This document shows positions 25,357-35,083 of a DNA stretch of 64,000 bases, piece by piece. Each line of letters begins with the position of its first letter. Position 1 is the stretch's first letter. The notes under the pieces are model-generated. The model did not search any database. It had not been told where the DNA came from and was given only the letters and a program-made list of their open reading frames with translations. This stretch comes from Pedobacter sp. PF22-3 (lineage in GTDB: Bacteria > Bacteroidota > Bacteroidia > Sphingobacteriales > Sphingobacteriaceae), in the NCBI RefSeq assembly GCF_026239555.1, contig NZ_JAPIVP010000002.1, positions 124,001-188,000 of the forward strand, read 5' to 3'. The position numbers were made by a program, and so were the translations under genes.

Positions 25357-26264
25357 TGGTTTGTGAATTATCGTATGTAATTTCTACTTACAATAGGCTT
25401 TCCTTTCTCAAAATCCTTTTATCTAAATTGATTGAAGAAGTAAGAGAAAACGAAGAGATTGTAGTGGTAGATGGAGGGAGCACAGATGGGACACGGGCAT
25501 TTCTAGAAGATTTATTCAACAAAGGATTTATTCATCAATATATTTCCGAACGGGATAAAAATCAAGCCCATGGATGGAATAAGGCACTATTAATCGCTAA
25601 AGGTAGCATCATCAAAAAAATAATAGACGATGATGTCTTCGATTTTACATCAATTAGAAAATGTGCAAATTATATGATTGCTCATCCAGAAGTTGATGTT
25701 ATTATTTCTAATGATCTTTCTGCTAAACTTGATAACCCTACCCTAATAACCAGAAATACGCGCCTGGGCCAATATAAAAGTTGGGCTACTAACCAGACCC
25801 AATCCTTTACTTTTGGCGATGTGCACATGCTCATTAAAAGGAGTTCATTAGCAATTATCGGTCTTTACAACACAGGATATGTAATGATCGACTGGGAATA
25901 TTCGCTTAGGATAAGTCATTTAAGGGCAAATATTGTTTATTATACTGGCTACAATGCACTTTCTGTTTTTCAAGAGCAAAGCGTATCTGGATTAATGAAA
26001 AAAGATCAAATAACAGCTCAAAGCAAACGAGCTATGGCATTTTATGAATATGCTGGCGATGACGCGGAGATAACTTTATGGTCTAAAATTAAGATTGCCG
26101 TTGGCAAAAGGATTTTTTCTCAGGCTCCATCCACAGCTAGTCACGAAAGAATTGATAATATCAGCCAGATCTACGAACAACTTTATAAAGAAATAGATCT
26201 CATCAATAAGGCTGTAAAGTTTGAATTTATAAAAATAGCAGATTTAAGTGAAGCCAAAGGTTAA
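25356..26264 (+). CDS. Family 2 glycosyltransferase
   Basis: 302 residues from the ATG that shares its A with the preceding TGA. GT-A core: SYVISTYNRLSFLKILL, VVDGGSTDGTRAFL and the DxD equivalent IDDDVFDF. GDVHMLIKRSSLAIIGLYNTGYVMIDWEYSLR is the acceptor-side segment. Overlaps the next gene by 17 bases. Sugar unknown. Confidence 0.9.
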   Translation: MVCELSYVISTYNRLSFLKILLSKLIEEVRENEEIVVVDGGSTDGTRAFLEDLFNKGFIHQYISERDKNQAHGWNKALLIAKGSIIKKIIDDDVFDFTSIRKCANYMIAHPEVDVIISNDLSAKLDNPTLITRNTRLGQYKSWATNQTQSFTFGDVHMLIKRSSLAIIGLYNTGYVMIDWEYSLRISHLRANIVYYTGYNALSVFQEQSVSGLMKKDQITAQSKRAMAFYEYAGDDAEITLWSKIKIAVGKRIFSQAPSTASHERIDNISQIYEQLYKEIDLINKAVKFEFIKIADLSEAKG

Positions 26265-27267
26265 AATCAAGGTTCAAAATGGCCTATCTTTCGAAGTTTT
26301 TAAAAAAGAGGTACTTGATGTAAATCTTGTTTCTGAGGATTTTGATTTTATAGAATCGGCAACGCCTGATTTTATCATCTTCGGTCCTTATGGCAATGAT
26401 ATTCCTCCTATTGGAAACTATGTTCGGATTGGCTATTTCTGCGAAAATATTACCCCTGACTTTGAAATTTGCGATTGGGCATTTGGTATTCCACTAGAAG
26501 AAGAATTCAATAATCCTAAATACAAACGCATTCAATGGCATGGCATTTCCCCAAACCAGTTAATCAAAGAAACTTACAGAGATTTAGAAAGCCTGCTTCA
26601 TCAAAAAAACCATTTTTGCAATTTTGTTTATTCCAATCCAGTTCCGTTTAGAGAAGAATTCTTCAGACAGCTATCAAAGTATAAAAAAATAGATTCTCCC
26701 GGCATGTCGATGAACAACATGGCTTGGCCTCAAAACAACAACAAAGCCCTGAAGTGGAATGTAAAACGTGATTTTTTAAAGAAATATAAATTTACCATCT
26801 CTTTCGAAAACTACGTTTATCCTGGTTACCAGACGGAGAAGCTTTATGACCCCATGTTTTCGGACAGTTTACCCATTTATTGTGGCAATCCTTTAGTCAA
26901 TAGAATTTTTAATAATGATAGCTTTTTGAATACAGCAGATTACTTATTGCCTAAGCAAAATCAGGTAATTAATTGGCTAGAAAAAAACAGTCAAAGCAAT
27001 TTTGTAGACATCAGGCCTCAATTTTTCAAAAATCCGTACCGCCGGGTTTTTAGGAAGGTAAAATCAATTGGCAGAAGCTTAAAAATGAAACTTCAATTTA
27101 ACAATTTGGACTTTAGCCCTCTTATCGACAGGATTATCGAATTGGATAAAAATGATGACCTATACTTGCAATATCACGCCCAACAATGGTTGAGTAAGGA
27201 AGCTTTTGATGAAATTAAATTAACCAGAGAACGTTGGTACACTATTTTTTCTACCTTAAATGAATAG
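26248..27267 (+). CDS. GT10-family alpha-1,3/1,4-fucosyltransferase
   Basis: 339 residues from a GTG. The hallmark GT10 donor motif is SFENYVYPGYQTEKLYDP at 185-202, preceded by CNFVYSNPVPFREEFF. GT10 enzymes transfer fucose from GDP-fucose in alpha-1,3 or 1,4 linkage; bacterial members make Lewis-type epitopes in Helicobacter and related structures elsewhere. With the GT11 gene six genes upstream, the repeat unit probably carries fucose at two positions. It overlaps its neighbours by 17 and 8 bases. Confidence 0.9.
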   Translation: MKPKVKIKVQNGLSFEVFKKEVLDVNLVSEDFDFIESATPDFIIFGPYGNDIPPIGNYVRIGYFCENITPDFEICDWAFGIPLEEEFNNPKYKRIQWHGISPNQLIKETYRDLESLLHQKNHFCNFVYSNPVPFREEFFRQLSKYKKIDSPGMSMNNMAWPQNNNKALKWNVKRDFLKKYKFTISFENYVYPGYQTEKLYDPMFSDSLPIYCGNPLVNRIFNNDSFLNTADYLLPKQNQVINWLEKNSQSNFVDIRPQFFKNPYRRVFRKVKSIGRSLKMKLQFNNLDFSPLIDRIIELDKNDDLYLQYHAQQWLSKEAFDEIKLTRERWYTIFSTLNE

Positions 27268-28231
27268 TCCCTTAGTTTCCATTATTATTCCAGTATATAA
27301 TTCTGCCAAATACTTGGCAGAAACCATTCAAACCGTAATAGATCAAACTTGGTCAAACAAAGAACTTATTATTATAGACGATGGTTCGACCGATAGTTCT
27401 TTAACAATCGCCCAGCAGTTTAATTATCCTTGGATTAAAATTCATACGCAAAAAAACAATGGAGCTCCAACGGCAAGAAATCTTGGTATCAAATATGCAA
27501 GTGGGGATTTTATCCAATTTTTGGATGCTGACGATTTGCTTAGCCCGAATAAAATAGAATTACAGGTAAAAGCCTTATCATTAAATCCTAATAAAGTAGC
27601 CGTTTGTAGCACAGTGCATTTTAATATTGGTGAAGATCATTTAACCAATCAGCCTTCTGCCTACGAAGAAAGATTCCTTTTTAACACAGATGATCCTAGC
27701 GGGTTTTTGGTGAATTTATGGGGTGGTAACGATAACCAAGGTTCTATGGTACAAACAAATGCCTGGCTTGTACCAAAAACAATAGTTCAAAAAGCAGGTC
27801 CGTGGGAAGAATTCTATTCCCCTGATGATGATGGCGAATATTTTTCGAGAGTTCTTCTGGCCTCTGAAGGCATAATCCATGTAAAAGACTGTTATAACTA
27901 TTACCGAAAAGGGCAACTGGGACTGGCGACAAGAAACAGTTATAAAGCCTTACTGGGTTGTTATAAATCTACGCTTTTAAAACGAGACAGCTTATTCGAA
28001 CATATACAAACAGATGAGGCCAAATTTGCCATTGCGAGGCTTTTGATTTCCCTGACTATAGAATCCTACCCTAAATATGCATCTTTAAGCAAGGCAATTA
28101 GCAAGAACGTTAAAGAGCTTGGCAATTATGCTTATACTCCTATCAGTGGTGGGCCATTCGCACGAAAGCTATCACATATATTTGGTTGGAAGATCGGTAG
28201 GTTATTACAATATCTAAACCATAAAAGTTAG
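27260..28231 (+). CDS. Family 2 glycosyltransferase
   Basis: 323 residues. Classic GT2: VSIIIPVYNSAKYLAETI, IIDDGSTDSS at 38-47 and LDADD at 88-92. NNGAPTARNLGIKYASGDF is the typical nucleotide-contact loop. It ends directly at the ATG of the acyltransferase with no spacer. Confidence 0.92.
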   Translation: MNSPLVSIIIPVYNSAKYLAETIQTVIDQTWSNKELIIIDDGSTDSSLTIAQQFNYPWIKIHTQKNNGAPTARNLGIKYASGDFIQFLDADDLLSPNKIELQVKALSLNPNKVAVCSTVHFNIGEDHLTNQPSAYEERFLFNTDDPSGFLVNLWGGNDNQGSMVQTNAWLVPKTIVQKAGPWEEFYSPDDDGEYFSRVLLASEGIIHVKDCYNYYRKGQLGLATRNSYKALLGCYKSTLLKRDSLFEHIQTDEAKFAIARLLISLTIESYPKYASLSKAISKNVKELGNYAYTPISGGPFARKLSHIFGWKIGRLLQYLNHKS

Positions 28232-29302
28232 ATGTCTATAAATTCCATCAAAATTTCACATCAATCATTCCATTCCATAAATATTTTAAGGGGGGTGGCA
28301 GCATTAGGCGTTTTCTGGTATCATCAACAGTATGGACGTGTCTTAGCAAAATATACAAATCAATCTCTCTTTAATCTAACAGACCAATTTGGTTCAACTT
28401 ATGCCGTTCCATTATTTTTTCTAATCAGTGGTTTTTGTATCCACCTATCGAGCCTAGGATACTTGGCGGAAAACAGAGAGCTTAATCTTAAAGCATACTT
28501 TACAAAAAGGCTAAAGAGGATTTACCCTCCCTATCTGATAGCACTACTTTTTGCAATTATTATAAATTGGCTTATCAAACCATCTTTCTATCTAGGTATC
28601 AAGGATTTCATAGTCCATCTTTTCGTTCTACAAGGTTTTTTTGAGAAATCATTCAATACAATAAATCTTGTTTTTTGGACGATTAGTATTGAATTAGCTT
28701 TTTACTTTTTATATCCCCTATTCTTTTTTTTAAGAAAAAAATATGCCTTGAGATACGTTATTGCTATCATCTCCATTATATCTACCTTTTCTATTGTATA
28801 CTTTATCAATGTTGAATACACTCATTTGGTACAACGTTATTTTGTTTTAAATCTCTGGTTAGGCTGGTGTATGGGTGCTTTTATATCTGATAAAATTTTT
28901 CTAGATATCAATTTCAACTGGAAGAAATTTTTATTATTGTTATACCCCTTACTTGGTCTTTTATACCTGTTAGTGTATCTCAATAAAATCTCAGTGCTTG
29001 TTTTAGATGAACTGAATATATTAATATGGATAGGTCCCTTACTCTTTGTATTTAATAACGAAAATTGGTTGCACAAGAATTACAATTTATTGATTAACTT
29101 ATTTGTAAAAATTGGATTGCTCAGCTATTCCTTATACTTATTGCATCAACCATTAATCATGTTAAAAAATTTTATAATTCAAAGATATATACCTGTTGAA
29201 CTTGGCCCCTATTGCCAGATGTTGGGCTTTCCTATAATAATTTGGCTTAGTTGGCTACATTATAATAGAGTTGAAAAACCTTTTTTAAGTAAAAAAGTAT
29301 GA
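28232..29302 (+). CDS. Membrane O-acyltransferase (acyltransferase 3 family)
   Basis: 356 residues with about ten membrane helices. The N-terminal catalytic His region is INILRGVAALGVFWYHQQYGR, and FFLISGFCIHLSS and RLKRIYPPYLIALL are family segments. Members move acetyl or other acyl groups across the inner membrane onto sugars of O-antigen or exopolysaccharide. It overlaps the next gene by 4 bases. Confidence 0.9.
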   Translation: MSINSIKISHQSFHSINILRGVAALGVFWYHQQYGRVLAKYTNQSLFNLTDQFGSTYAVPLFFLISGFCIHLSSLGYLAENRELNLKAYFTKRLKRIYPPYLIALLFAIIINWLIKPSFYLGIKDFIVHLFVLQGFFEKSFNTINLVFWTISIELAFYFLYPLFFFLRKKYALRYVIAIISIISTFSIVYFINVEYTHLVQRYFVLNLWLGWCMGAFISDKIFLDINFNWKKFLLLLYPLLGLLYLLVYLNKISVLVLDELNILIWIGPLLFVFNNENWLHKNYNLLINLFVKIGLLSYSLYLLHQPLIMLKNFIIQRYIPVELGPYCQMLGFPIIIWLSWLHYNRVEKPFLSKKV

Positions 29303-30234
29303 TTACGAGATCTATTGTAACTGTGGCCGTTGGAAAAGACTATTATTTGAAGCTGGCTGTAAATCTTATCCGATCATTTTTATTATGGCATAAAAATTCC
29401 GATTTGCGATTTCTTATTTTGACAGATAATCAGGCATTTTTTGATGAGTTCTCTCATCAAAAACAAATCACCATCAAAATATTGGCAATAAGCGAATCCG
29501 ACAAATCTTTCACTTCAAAATTTTTGTTAATTGACCACATTGTTGCTGATGAAAATCTCTTTATAGATTGTGATTGTCTAATATACAAACCGCTTGACAT
29601 CGTATTTAATCGTATGTCCGCCTATGATTTTACGGCAATTGGAAAAAACGAAAAAGAGGGTAATTTCTTTTGCGACATCTCAAAAATTATAGCACACTTT
29701 AGAATAGAATCAATGCCTGTATTTGTTGGTTCAGTTTATTTCTTCAAAAATAATGATACTGCTAAACAGATTTTCAGTAAAGCAGTAGATCTTAAAAAAT
29801 CCTATGATCAATTAGGCTTTGTTAGATTACGTAACAAGGAAAACGAGGAACCTCTTTTTGCCATATCAATGGCATTGTATCATCAACAAATAATTGCTGA
29901 CGATTACACTATCAAAGCGGATCTAATGCATTATGAATATTACAATACCAATGTTTTAAAAGGTTTAGCTAGTGTATATAAAGGAAAGATAAATAAATTT
30001 GATGAAAAAAAACCGGCAATAGTCCATTTTAATGATAAGTTCAGCGAAGAGGCTTGTTATCTCATGGATCAATTACGTTTATCCAATGTTCACAAGAATA
30101 CGACCTTAGTTGAAATCAATGGGTTAGTCCGTTATAAGCTACCTGAGAAGTTGTTGCGTTTCTCAAAAGCTATTTTAAGACCTCTCTATCATAAAATCTT
30201 AGGCCCTTCAAAAGTAAAGAAAAACAAAAGATGA
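29299..30234 (+). CDS. Putative GT-A glycosyltransferase (GT8-like fold)
   Basis: 311 residues. TVAVGKDYYLKLAVNLIRSFLLWHK at the start, FLILTD, and FIDCDCLIYKPLD with D90-C-D92 as the metal site. VGSVYFFKNNDTAKQIFSKA further on is like nucleotide-diphospho-sugar transferases of the GT8/DUF5672 type. Donor unknown. Overlaps by 4 bases on both sides. Confidence 0.75.
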   Translation: MITRSIVTVAVGKDYYLKLAVNLIRSFLLWHKNSDLRFLILTDNQAFFDEFSHQKQITIKILAISESDKSFTSKFLLIDHIVADENLFIDCDCLIYKPLDIVFNRMSAYDFTAIGKNEKEGNFFCDISKIIAHFRIESMPVFVGSVYFFKNNDTAKQIFSKAVDLKKSYDQLGFVRLRNKENEEPLFAISMALYHQQIIADDYTIKADLMHYEYYNTNVLKGLASVYKGKINKFDEKKPAIVHFNDKFSEEACYLMDQLRLSNVHKNTTLVEINGLVRYKLPEKLLRFSKAILRPLYHKILGPSKVKKNKR

Positions 30235-31004
30235 GTATAACGACAATATTGACTAAAGTTAACGACTCCCTGTTTTTCAGACTAAAAAGGTACTTTAAGC
30301 ACTACGGACGCAAAACTAAACTAAATGGAACTGCCGCTTCAAAGCTAAGTATTGGAGAGCTCGATTCACTTGAGCTACTAGAAATCTGCAAAAAATCTGA
30401 GTACCCCATCCAAACTATCTATGACATTGGCGCCCATGTAGGTATTTGGACAGTTCTTACCAAATCCATATTTCCTAGTAGCAAAATAGTTTGTTTCGAG
30501 CCATTAGCTCAACATCATGTTACGCTGAAAGCAAACACAAGCCACTTAAACAACATTAACATTTATCCTTTTGCTTTAGGGCCTAAAACCGGGGAAGCAA
30601 CCATTAATATTGCCAACAGAAGTGATTCTTCAAGTATTATGGATCTTACGACCAAACAAGCTGAAATATTTGGAGTAACAATGGATCGTACCGGATCTAT
30701 TCAAATTGCTCAACTTGACGAATTTATTCGCAAAGAACAGATCCAACTACCTGATCTGATGAAACTTGACATACAGGGCTATGAACTCGAAGCATTAAAA
30801 GGTGGTATAGCATGCATGCAAGCTTGCAAATTCATCATTCTGGAAGTGAGCTTTTTAGAGTTTTATCAAGGGCAACCTTTATTTGAAGAAGTGATAGCCT
30901 TTATGGCGTCTCATCAATACAAAACCATTGCATTTGGATACAATACAGCCACAGGCAGCAGAATCGAACAATGCGATATTCTATTCGAAAACACTAAGCT
31001 TTGA
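30231..31004 (+). CDS. FkbM-family SAM-dependent methyltransferase
   Basis: 257 residues. SAM motif I TIYDIGAHVGIWTVL, then KIVCFEPLAQHHVTLKAN, and the family hallmark LMKLDIQGYELEALKGG. This is the second FkbM enzyme of the cluster; it is closer to the family consensus than the one at 18265. It probably O-methylates a sugar of the polymer. Overlaps its neighbours by 4 bases. Confidence 0.92.
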   Translation: MSITTILTKVNDSLFFRLKRYFKHYGRKTKLNGTAASKLSIGELDSLELLEICKKSEYPIQTIYDIGAHVGIWTVLTKSIFPSSKIVCFEPLAQHHVTLKANTSHLNNINIYPFALGPKTGEATINIANRSDSSSIMDLTTKQAEIFGVTMDRTGSIQIAQLDEFIRKEQIQLPDLMKLDIQGYELEALKGGIACMQACKFIILEVSFLEFYQGQPLFEEVIAFMASHQYKTIAFGYNTATGSRIEQCDILFENTKL

Positions 31005-32134
31005 AAATCTTCCTTTCCTTTTTACAGTCAAACCAACAGCACCCCATAGCCGCTTATAGTTTCTGGGAATACTATATTAAAAATGGTATAGAGGAAGCCG
31101 GATATAAATGGATCGAATGTCAAGATGTTGATTGGGCCAAGGGATTGGTGTCGCAATCAGAAGAAGATTTTGACAATTGGAAAAGTGCAAGCTGGGAAAA
31201 AACACTTAGCTATGTAAAAGAAAACAGGCCAGACCTTTTTTTAAGCTACCTTTACCCTGAACAAGTTGATAAACAAGCCATACAGGAAATAAAAAAACTA
31301 GGTATACTTTGTGTTAATTTCTTTTGTGATAATGTAAGACTGTTTAAAAAAGCACCAAAAGCATTCGATGTTTTTGATTTAAACTGGGTACCTGAACAGA
31401 AAGCTATTCCACTTTATCAGCAGGCGGCTATACCTTGTATTAACTTACCTATGCCTATGTGGATAGAGCCTAAGTATCGGACGCCCACATCAGTAGAGTT
31501 AGATGTATTGTCATTTATCGGGTCAAAAGATATCCAAAGACAATTGTTTTTCGAGAAATTACTGGAATTAAATCCCATTATAAATCTCGACATCTACGGT
31601 AGCGGTTGGGCAGCTAATGCGGAAGAACTATCCTTTCCGAGACAATCAGCATTTAAAAAGCTAACCAATCAATTTCATTTTCTGAGCAAACATGGAATAA
31701 AACCTTACCTGAACAAACTTAAGTTTAGTTCTTTAAATCCGCCTATAAGCAGCTCGCTTAAATCCAAAATTAAGGGCAAGCCTAATTTCGAAAACTATAT
31801 CAAAATCACAAGGCAAAGTAAAATTACGATTGGTATTAACCGTTACCCAAGTTTTAATTATCCTTTGCACCAACCAAATACCTATTCCCGATTAAGAGAC
31901 ATAGAAGCGCCCATGTTAGGTGCTTGTTATTTAACCGAATGGACATATGGTATGGATGAGCTTTATGATCTAGATACAGAGATTTTATCCTATATTACGA
32001 TAGAAGAATTCCAAGAAAAATCTCAAAGATTGGTTAAGGATAAACAACTTAGGGTAAGTCTAAGATCAAATGGTCAAAAAAGGGCACTAGCCGATCATTC
32101 GATACCCGCTTCTCTTAGAAAGATAATAAAATAA
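31001..32134 (+). CDS. CgeB-like GT-B glycosyltransferase
   Basis: 377 residues from a TTG overlapping the preceding stop by 4 bases. The N-terminus MKIFLSFLQSNQQHPIAAYSFWEYYI and the C-terminal SRLRDIEAPMLGACYLTEW resemble the DUF3880/CgeB group, where the R-x2-E-x-P...G pattern sits in the donor site. LDIYGSGWAANAEE is the second-domain strand. Sugar unknown. One base separates it from the next gene. Confidence 0.75.
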   Translation: MKIFLSFLQSNQQHPIAAYSFWEYYIKNGIEEAGYKWIECQDVDWAKGLVSQSEEDFDNWKSASWEKTLSYVKENRPDLFLSYLYPEQVDKQAIQEIKKLGILCVNFFCDNVRLFKKAPKAFDVFDLNWVPEQKAIPLYQQAAIPCINLPMPMWIEPKYRTPTSVELDVLSFIGSKDIQRQLFFEKLLELNPIINLDIYGSGWAANAEELSFPRQSAFKKLTNQFHFLSKHGIKPYLNKLKFSSLNPPISSSLKSKIKGKPNFENYIKITRQSKITIGINRYPSFNYPLHQPNTYSRLRDIEAPMLGACYLTEWTYGMDELYDLDTEILSYITIEEFQEKSQRLVKDKQLRVSLRSNGQKRALADHSIPASLRKIIK

Positions 32135-32135
32135 C

Positions 32136-33083
32136 TTGCAGGTAGGGAAAGAACATTATATACCTATTATCAGTTTTCTTAGGGCAGTTGCAAGTTTAGG
32201 AGTCTGCGCAACGCACATGCATTTTGCTACCGGGCTTTATCATGAACCTTTAACAAAGTTTATTACTTATGGACAATTAGGAGTTGCTGTATTTTTTACT
32301 ATATCTGGATTCATTATTCCCTATTCTCTTTGGACTTCAGATTACAAGCTTAAGAACTTCTCTACTTACATTTTAAAACGTTCCATTAGAATTGATCCAC
32401 CTTACCTTGCTGTCATATTGATTTGTTTGATGTTAGGCTATCAGTTTGATTTTAAAAAATTTATATTACATCTATTTTACCTAATCCCTTTCAGCAATTA
32501 CGATTGGTACCAAGGTACATTTTGGACTTTAGGAATAGAATTTCAATTTTACATTTTTATTGGCTTGTTTTTTCCTTTTATCAAGAAAGGTAATCTATAT
32601 TTTTTAATTCCAATACTATTGGCTTTTTCATTTACTGGTTACTTCCTAAACTTGCATAATGGTTACAATTTTATTTTTCGTCACATACATTATTTTGTCT
32701 TTGGAATAATAGCACTCCTTTATAAAAAGAAAAGAATTTCTGTAATTATGACTCAATTCTTATTAATGACATTAACTATATACTTGTGTGTTAACGTTTC
32801 TATTCTTACTGGATTTATTGGTTTTATAGCCTCACAATTTATCATTAATTTTAATTTTCAGAATAAGATCACTAATTTTTTAGGAAAGATTTCTTATTCA
32901 TTATACCTGATCCATCCATTAATTGGAGAATGTGTTATAAGGTTATTGAAACCCTTTTCCCCAAATCTCTATCTGCTATATTTTACTACATTAATCTCCT
33001 GTATTTTAGGGGCATCTATTTTTTACTATGGTATTGAACGTATTTCACTGAAATGGTCAAAATCAATTCCTACAAATCCTTAA
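32136..33083 (+). CDS. Membrane O-acyltransferase (acyltransferase 3 family)
   Basis: 315 residues from a TTG, with about ten membrane helices. SFLRAVASLGVCATHMHF holds the putative catalytic His; VFFTISGFIIPYSLW and ILKRSIRIDPPYLAVI are family features. It is the second membrane acyltransferase in the cluster and strongly AT-rich. Likely acetylates another sugar position. Confidence 0.88.
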   Translation: MQVGKEHYIPIISFLRAVASLGVCATHMHFATGLYHEPLTKFITYGQLGVAVFFTISGFIIPYSLWTSDYKLKNFSTYILKRSIRIDPPYLAVILICLMLGYQFDFKKFILHLFYLIPFSNYDWYQGTFWTLGIEFQFYIFIGLFFPFIKKGNLYFLIPILLAFSFTGYFLNLHNGYNFIFRHIHYFVFGIIALLYKKKRISVIMTQFLLMTLTIYLCVNVSILTGFIGFIASQFIINFNFQNKITNFLGKISYSLYLIHPLIGECVIRLLKPFSPNLYLLYFTTLISCILGASIFYYGIERISLKWSKSIPTNP

Positions 33084-33084
33084 A

Positions 33085-34071
33085 TTGCACAAACCAAGAT
33101 TAATTATTTATTTTAAAAAAGAGCCTGTTAAAGATCGCTTTTTTCCTGGCGACCGTTTTATTATTCCACTTATAAAACGAATTATAACAAAAAACAAGAT
33201 TGGCAGTCTAGAGAAGGTATTTTTAAACCTTTGTAAAGGCTTAGATCTGTTAAATGTCAGTTATAAAAAAAACCTGCCATTCCATCAACTTAAACCAACC
33301 GACCAAATTATAATGCTAGGCGCAGGCAAACATGTGCTCAATAATTACCAGCAACCTAACAAAATAATTGCTGGGATAGGTTTAATTACACATCCCAGCA
33401 ATTGGCCAACTTTATTTAAAGATTATCCAATAGCCGTTTATCTGCAACATTCGCCCTGGGCTGCCAATATTTACAACAAATGGTATGGACCAAACAGCTG
33501 CAAAATTTGGCCTGTTGGAATTGATACCAACTATTGGCAACCCCATAAGGCCACCAAAAGCCCTCATATTCTTATCTATGTAAAGTTCTTATGGCATCAG
33601 GAACAGAATAAAAAAGAACTCCTTAATCCGATTATAGATTTCTTTGAACAAAATGCGATCGCCTATCAACTCATCACCTATGGAGATTACCATATCAAGA
33701 CATATAAAGCGTTATTAAACCATAGTAAAGCCATGATCTTCCTATGCGAGCATGAAAGCCAGGGCCTTGCCTATCAGGAAGCAATGGCCATGGATGTACC
33801 AATTTTTGCATGGAACCAAGGCCTCTGGTTAGATAAGAACCGCTTAAATTGGGGCGAAACCGAGCCTATAGCAGCAAGTTCAGTTCCTTATTTTAACTCA
33901 ACCTGTGGTGATACATTTAAGGATTTTGATGAATTTAAACTTGGTTTTACCAGGTTCTACACCAAAGTGGAACGTGGATTATTTAAGCCTAGAGATTATA
34001 TTTTAAATCATCTCACTTTAGAGAAAAGTGCAGAGCGAATATTAACGATCATTAAAGAAGTATATCAATGA
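33085..34071 (+). CDS. Putative GT-B glycosyltransferase
   Basis: 328 residues from a TTG. The donor-site region is CEHESQGLAYQEAMAMDVPIFAW, an E-x7-E-like arrangement typical of GT4. The N-terminal half (KEPVKDRFFPGDRFIIPLI) is not a standard GT4 start and would be weak in profile searches. It overlaps the following GT4 gene by 4 bases. Confidence 0.72.
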   Translation: MHKPRLIIYFKKEPVKDRFFPGDRFIIPLIKRIITKNKIGSLEKVFLNLCKGLDLLNVSYKKNLPFHQLKPTDQIIMLGAGKHVLNNYQQPNKIIAGIGLITHPSNWPTLFKDYPIAVYLQHSPWAANIYNKWYGPNSCKIWPVGIDTNYWQPHKATKSPHILIYVKFLWHQEQNKKELLNPIIDFFEQNAIAYQLITYGDYHIKTYKALLNHSKAMIFLCEHESQGLAYQEAMAMDVPIFAWNQGLWLDKNRLNWGETEPIAASSVPYFNSTCGDTFKDFDEFKLGFTRFYTKVERGLFKPRDYILNHLTLEKSAERILTIIKEVYQ

Positions 34072-35081
34072 GAATTCTTCTGATCATGGATCCTGGAATT
34101 GCAGTACCTCCACCTAATTACGGCGGCCATGAAAGATTGGTATACATGTTTGCAGAAGAGTATATTAAATTGGGGCATGAAGTGACTTTACTAGCTGGGC
34201 CAGATTCGGTCATATCTGGGAAAGTATATACTTTTGGGGTAAATAATCTCCAAAGATCAAAATGGCAAAAAACAAAGGAATTGCTCTTTGTTTGGAAGTT
34301 TTTATATCAAAAACGTAAACAATTTGACCTTATTCATAACTTCGGCCGATTGGCATATCTTATTCCAATATTAAATAGTTCTGTTAAAAAAATAATGACC
34401 TATGGTAGACCTGTGGCACAAGCAGGAATTAAAAAGATAACTGCTATGGCTAATCAGCATTTGATATTTACGGCCTGTAGCAATTATTGTGTAGGTACGG
34501 GCAATGTGGCCGGAAGATGGGAAACAGTTTACAATGCTATTGATTTCTCAAAGTATCAGCTCCAAGAAAACGTTGAAGACAATGCCCCACTCATGTTTTT
34601 AGGCAGATTAGATAAAATTAAAGGTTTACATACTGCAATACAGGTTGCCAAAGCAACCAACAACAAACTTTTGATTGGCGGAAATATTCCTGATACAGCA
34701 GACAATTATCAATATTATAAAGAAACATTAGAACCTCAATTTGATGGTAAACAGATCATCTATTTGGGAGCTTTAAACGATGAGCAAAAAAATCATTACC
34801 TGAGCAAAGCAAAAGCCCTGCTATTTCCTATTGAGTGGGATGAACCCTTCGGTATGGTAATGGTAGAGGCCATGGCATGCGGAACACCGGTAATTGGGTT
34901 TAGACGAGGTTCGGTACCAGAAGTAATTGCAGATGGCAAAAATGGCTTCATTGCTCAAACCAAAGAAGATATGATAAATGCTATTCAAAAAATTACTGAT
35001 GTTAATAGATCTACCTGCAGGGCAGTAGCCTATAGCAAATTTGATGTATCAATTATTGCTAAGGACTATCTAAATTTATAA
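34068..35081 (+). CDS. Family 4 glycosyltransferase
   Basis: 337 residues. N-terminal acceptor loop PPPNYGGHERLVYMFAEEYIKLGHEVTLL; C-terminal LGRLDKIKGLHTAIQVA and the donor site EWDEPFGMVMVEAMACGTPVIG with E-x7-E. A near-canonical GT4 enzyme. Two bases separate its stop from the next start. Sugar unknown. Confidence 0.93.
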   Translation: MRILLIMDPGIAVPPPNYGGHERLVYMFAEEYIKLGHEVTLLAGPDSVISGKVYTFGVNNLQRSKWQKTKELLFVWKFLYQKRKQFDLIHNFGRLAYLIPILNSSVKKIMTYGRPVAQAGIKKITAMANQHLIFTACSNYCVGTGNVAGRWETVYNAIDFSKYQLQENVEDNAPLMFLGRLDKIKGLHTAIQVAKATNNKLLIGGNIPDTADNYQYYKETLEPQFDGKQIIYLGALNDEQKNHYLSKAKALLFPIEWDEPFGMVMVEAMACGTPVIGFRRGSVPEVIADGKNGFIAQTKEDMINAIQKITDVNRSTCRAVAYSKFDVSIIAKDYLNL

Positions 35082-35083
35082 AG

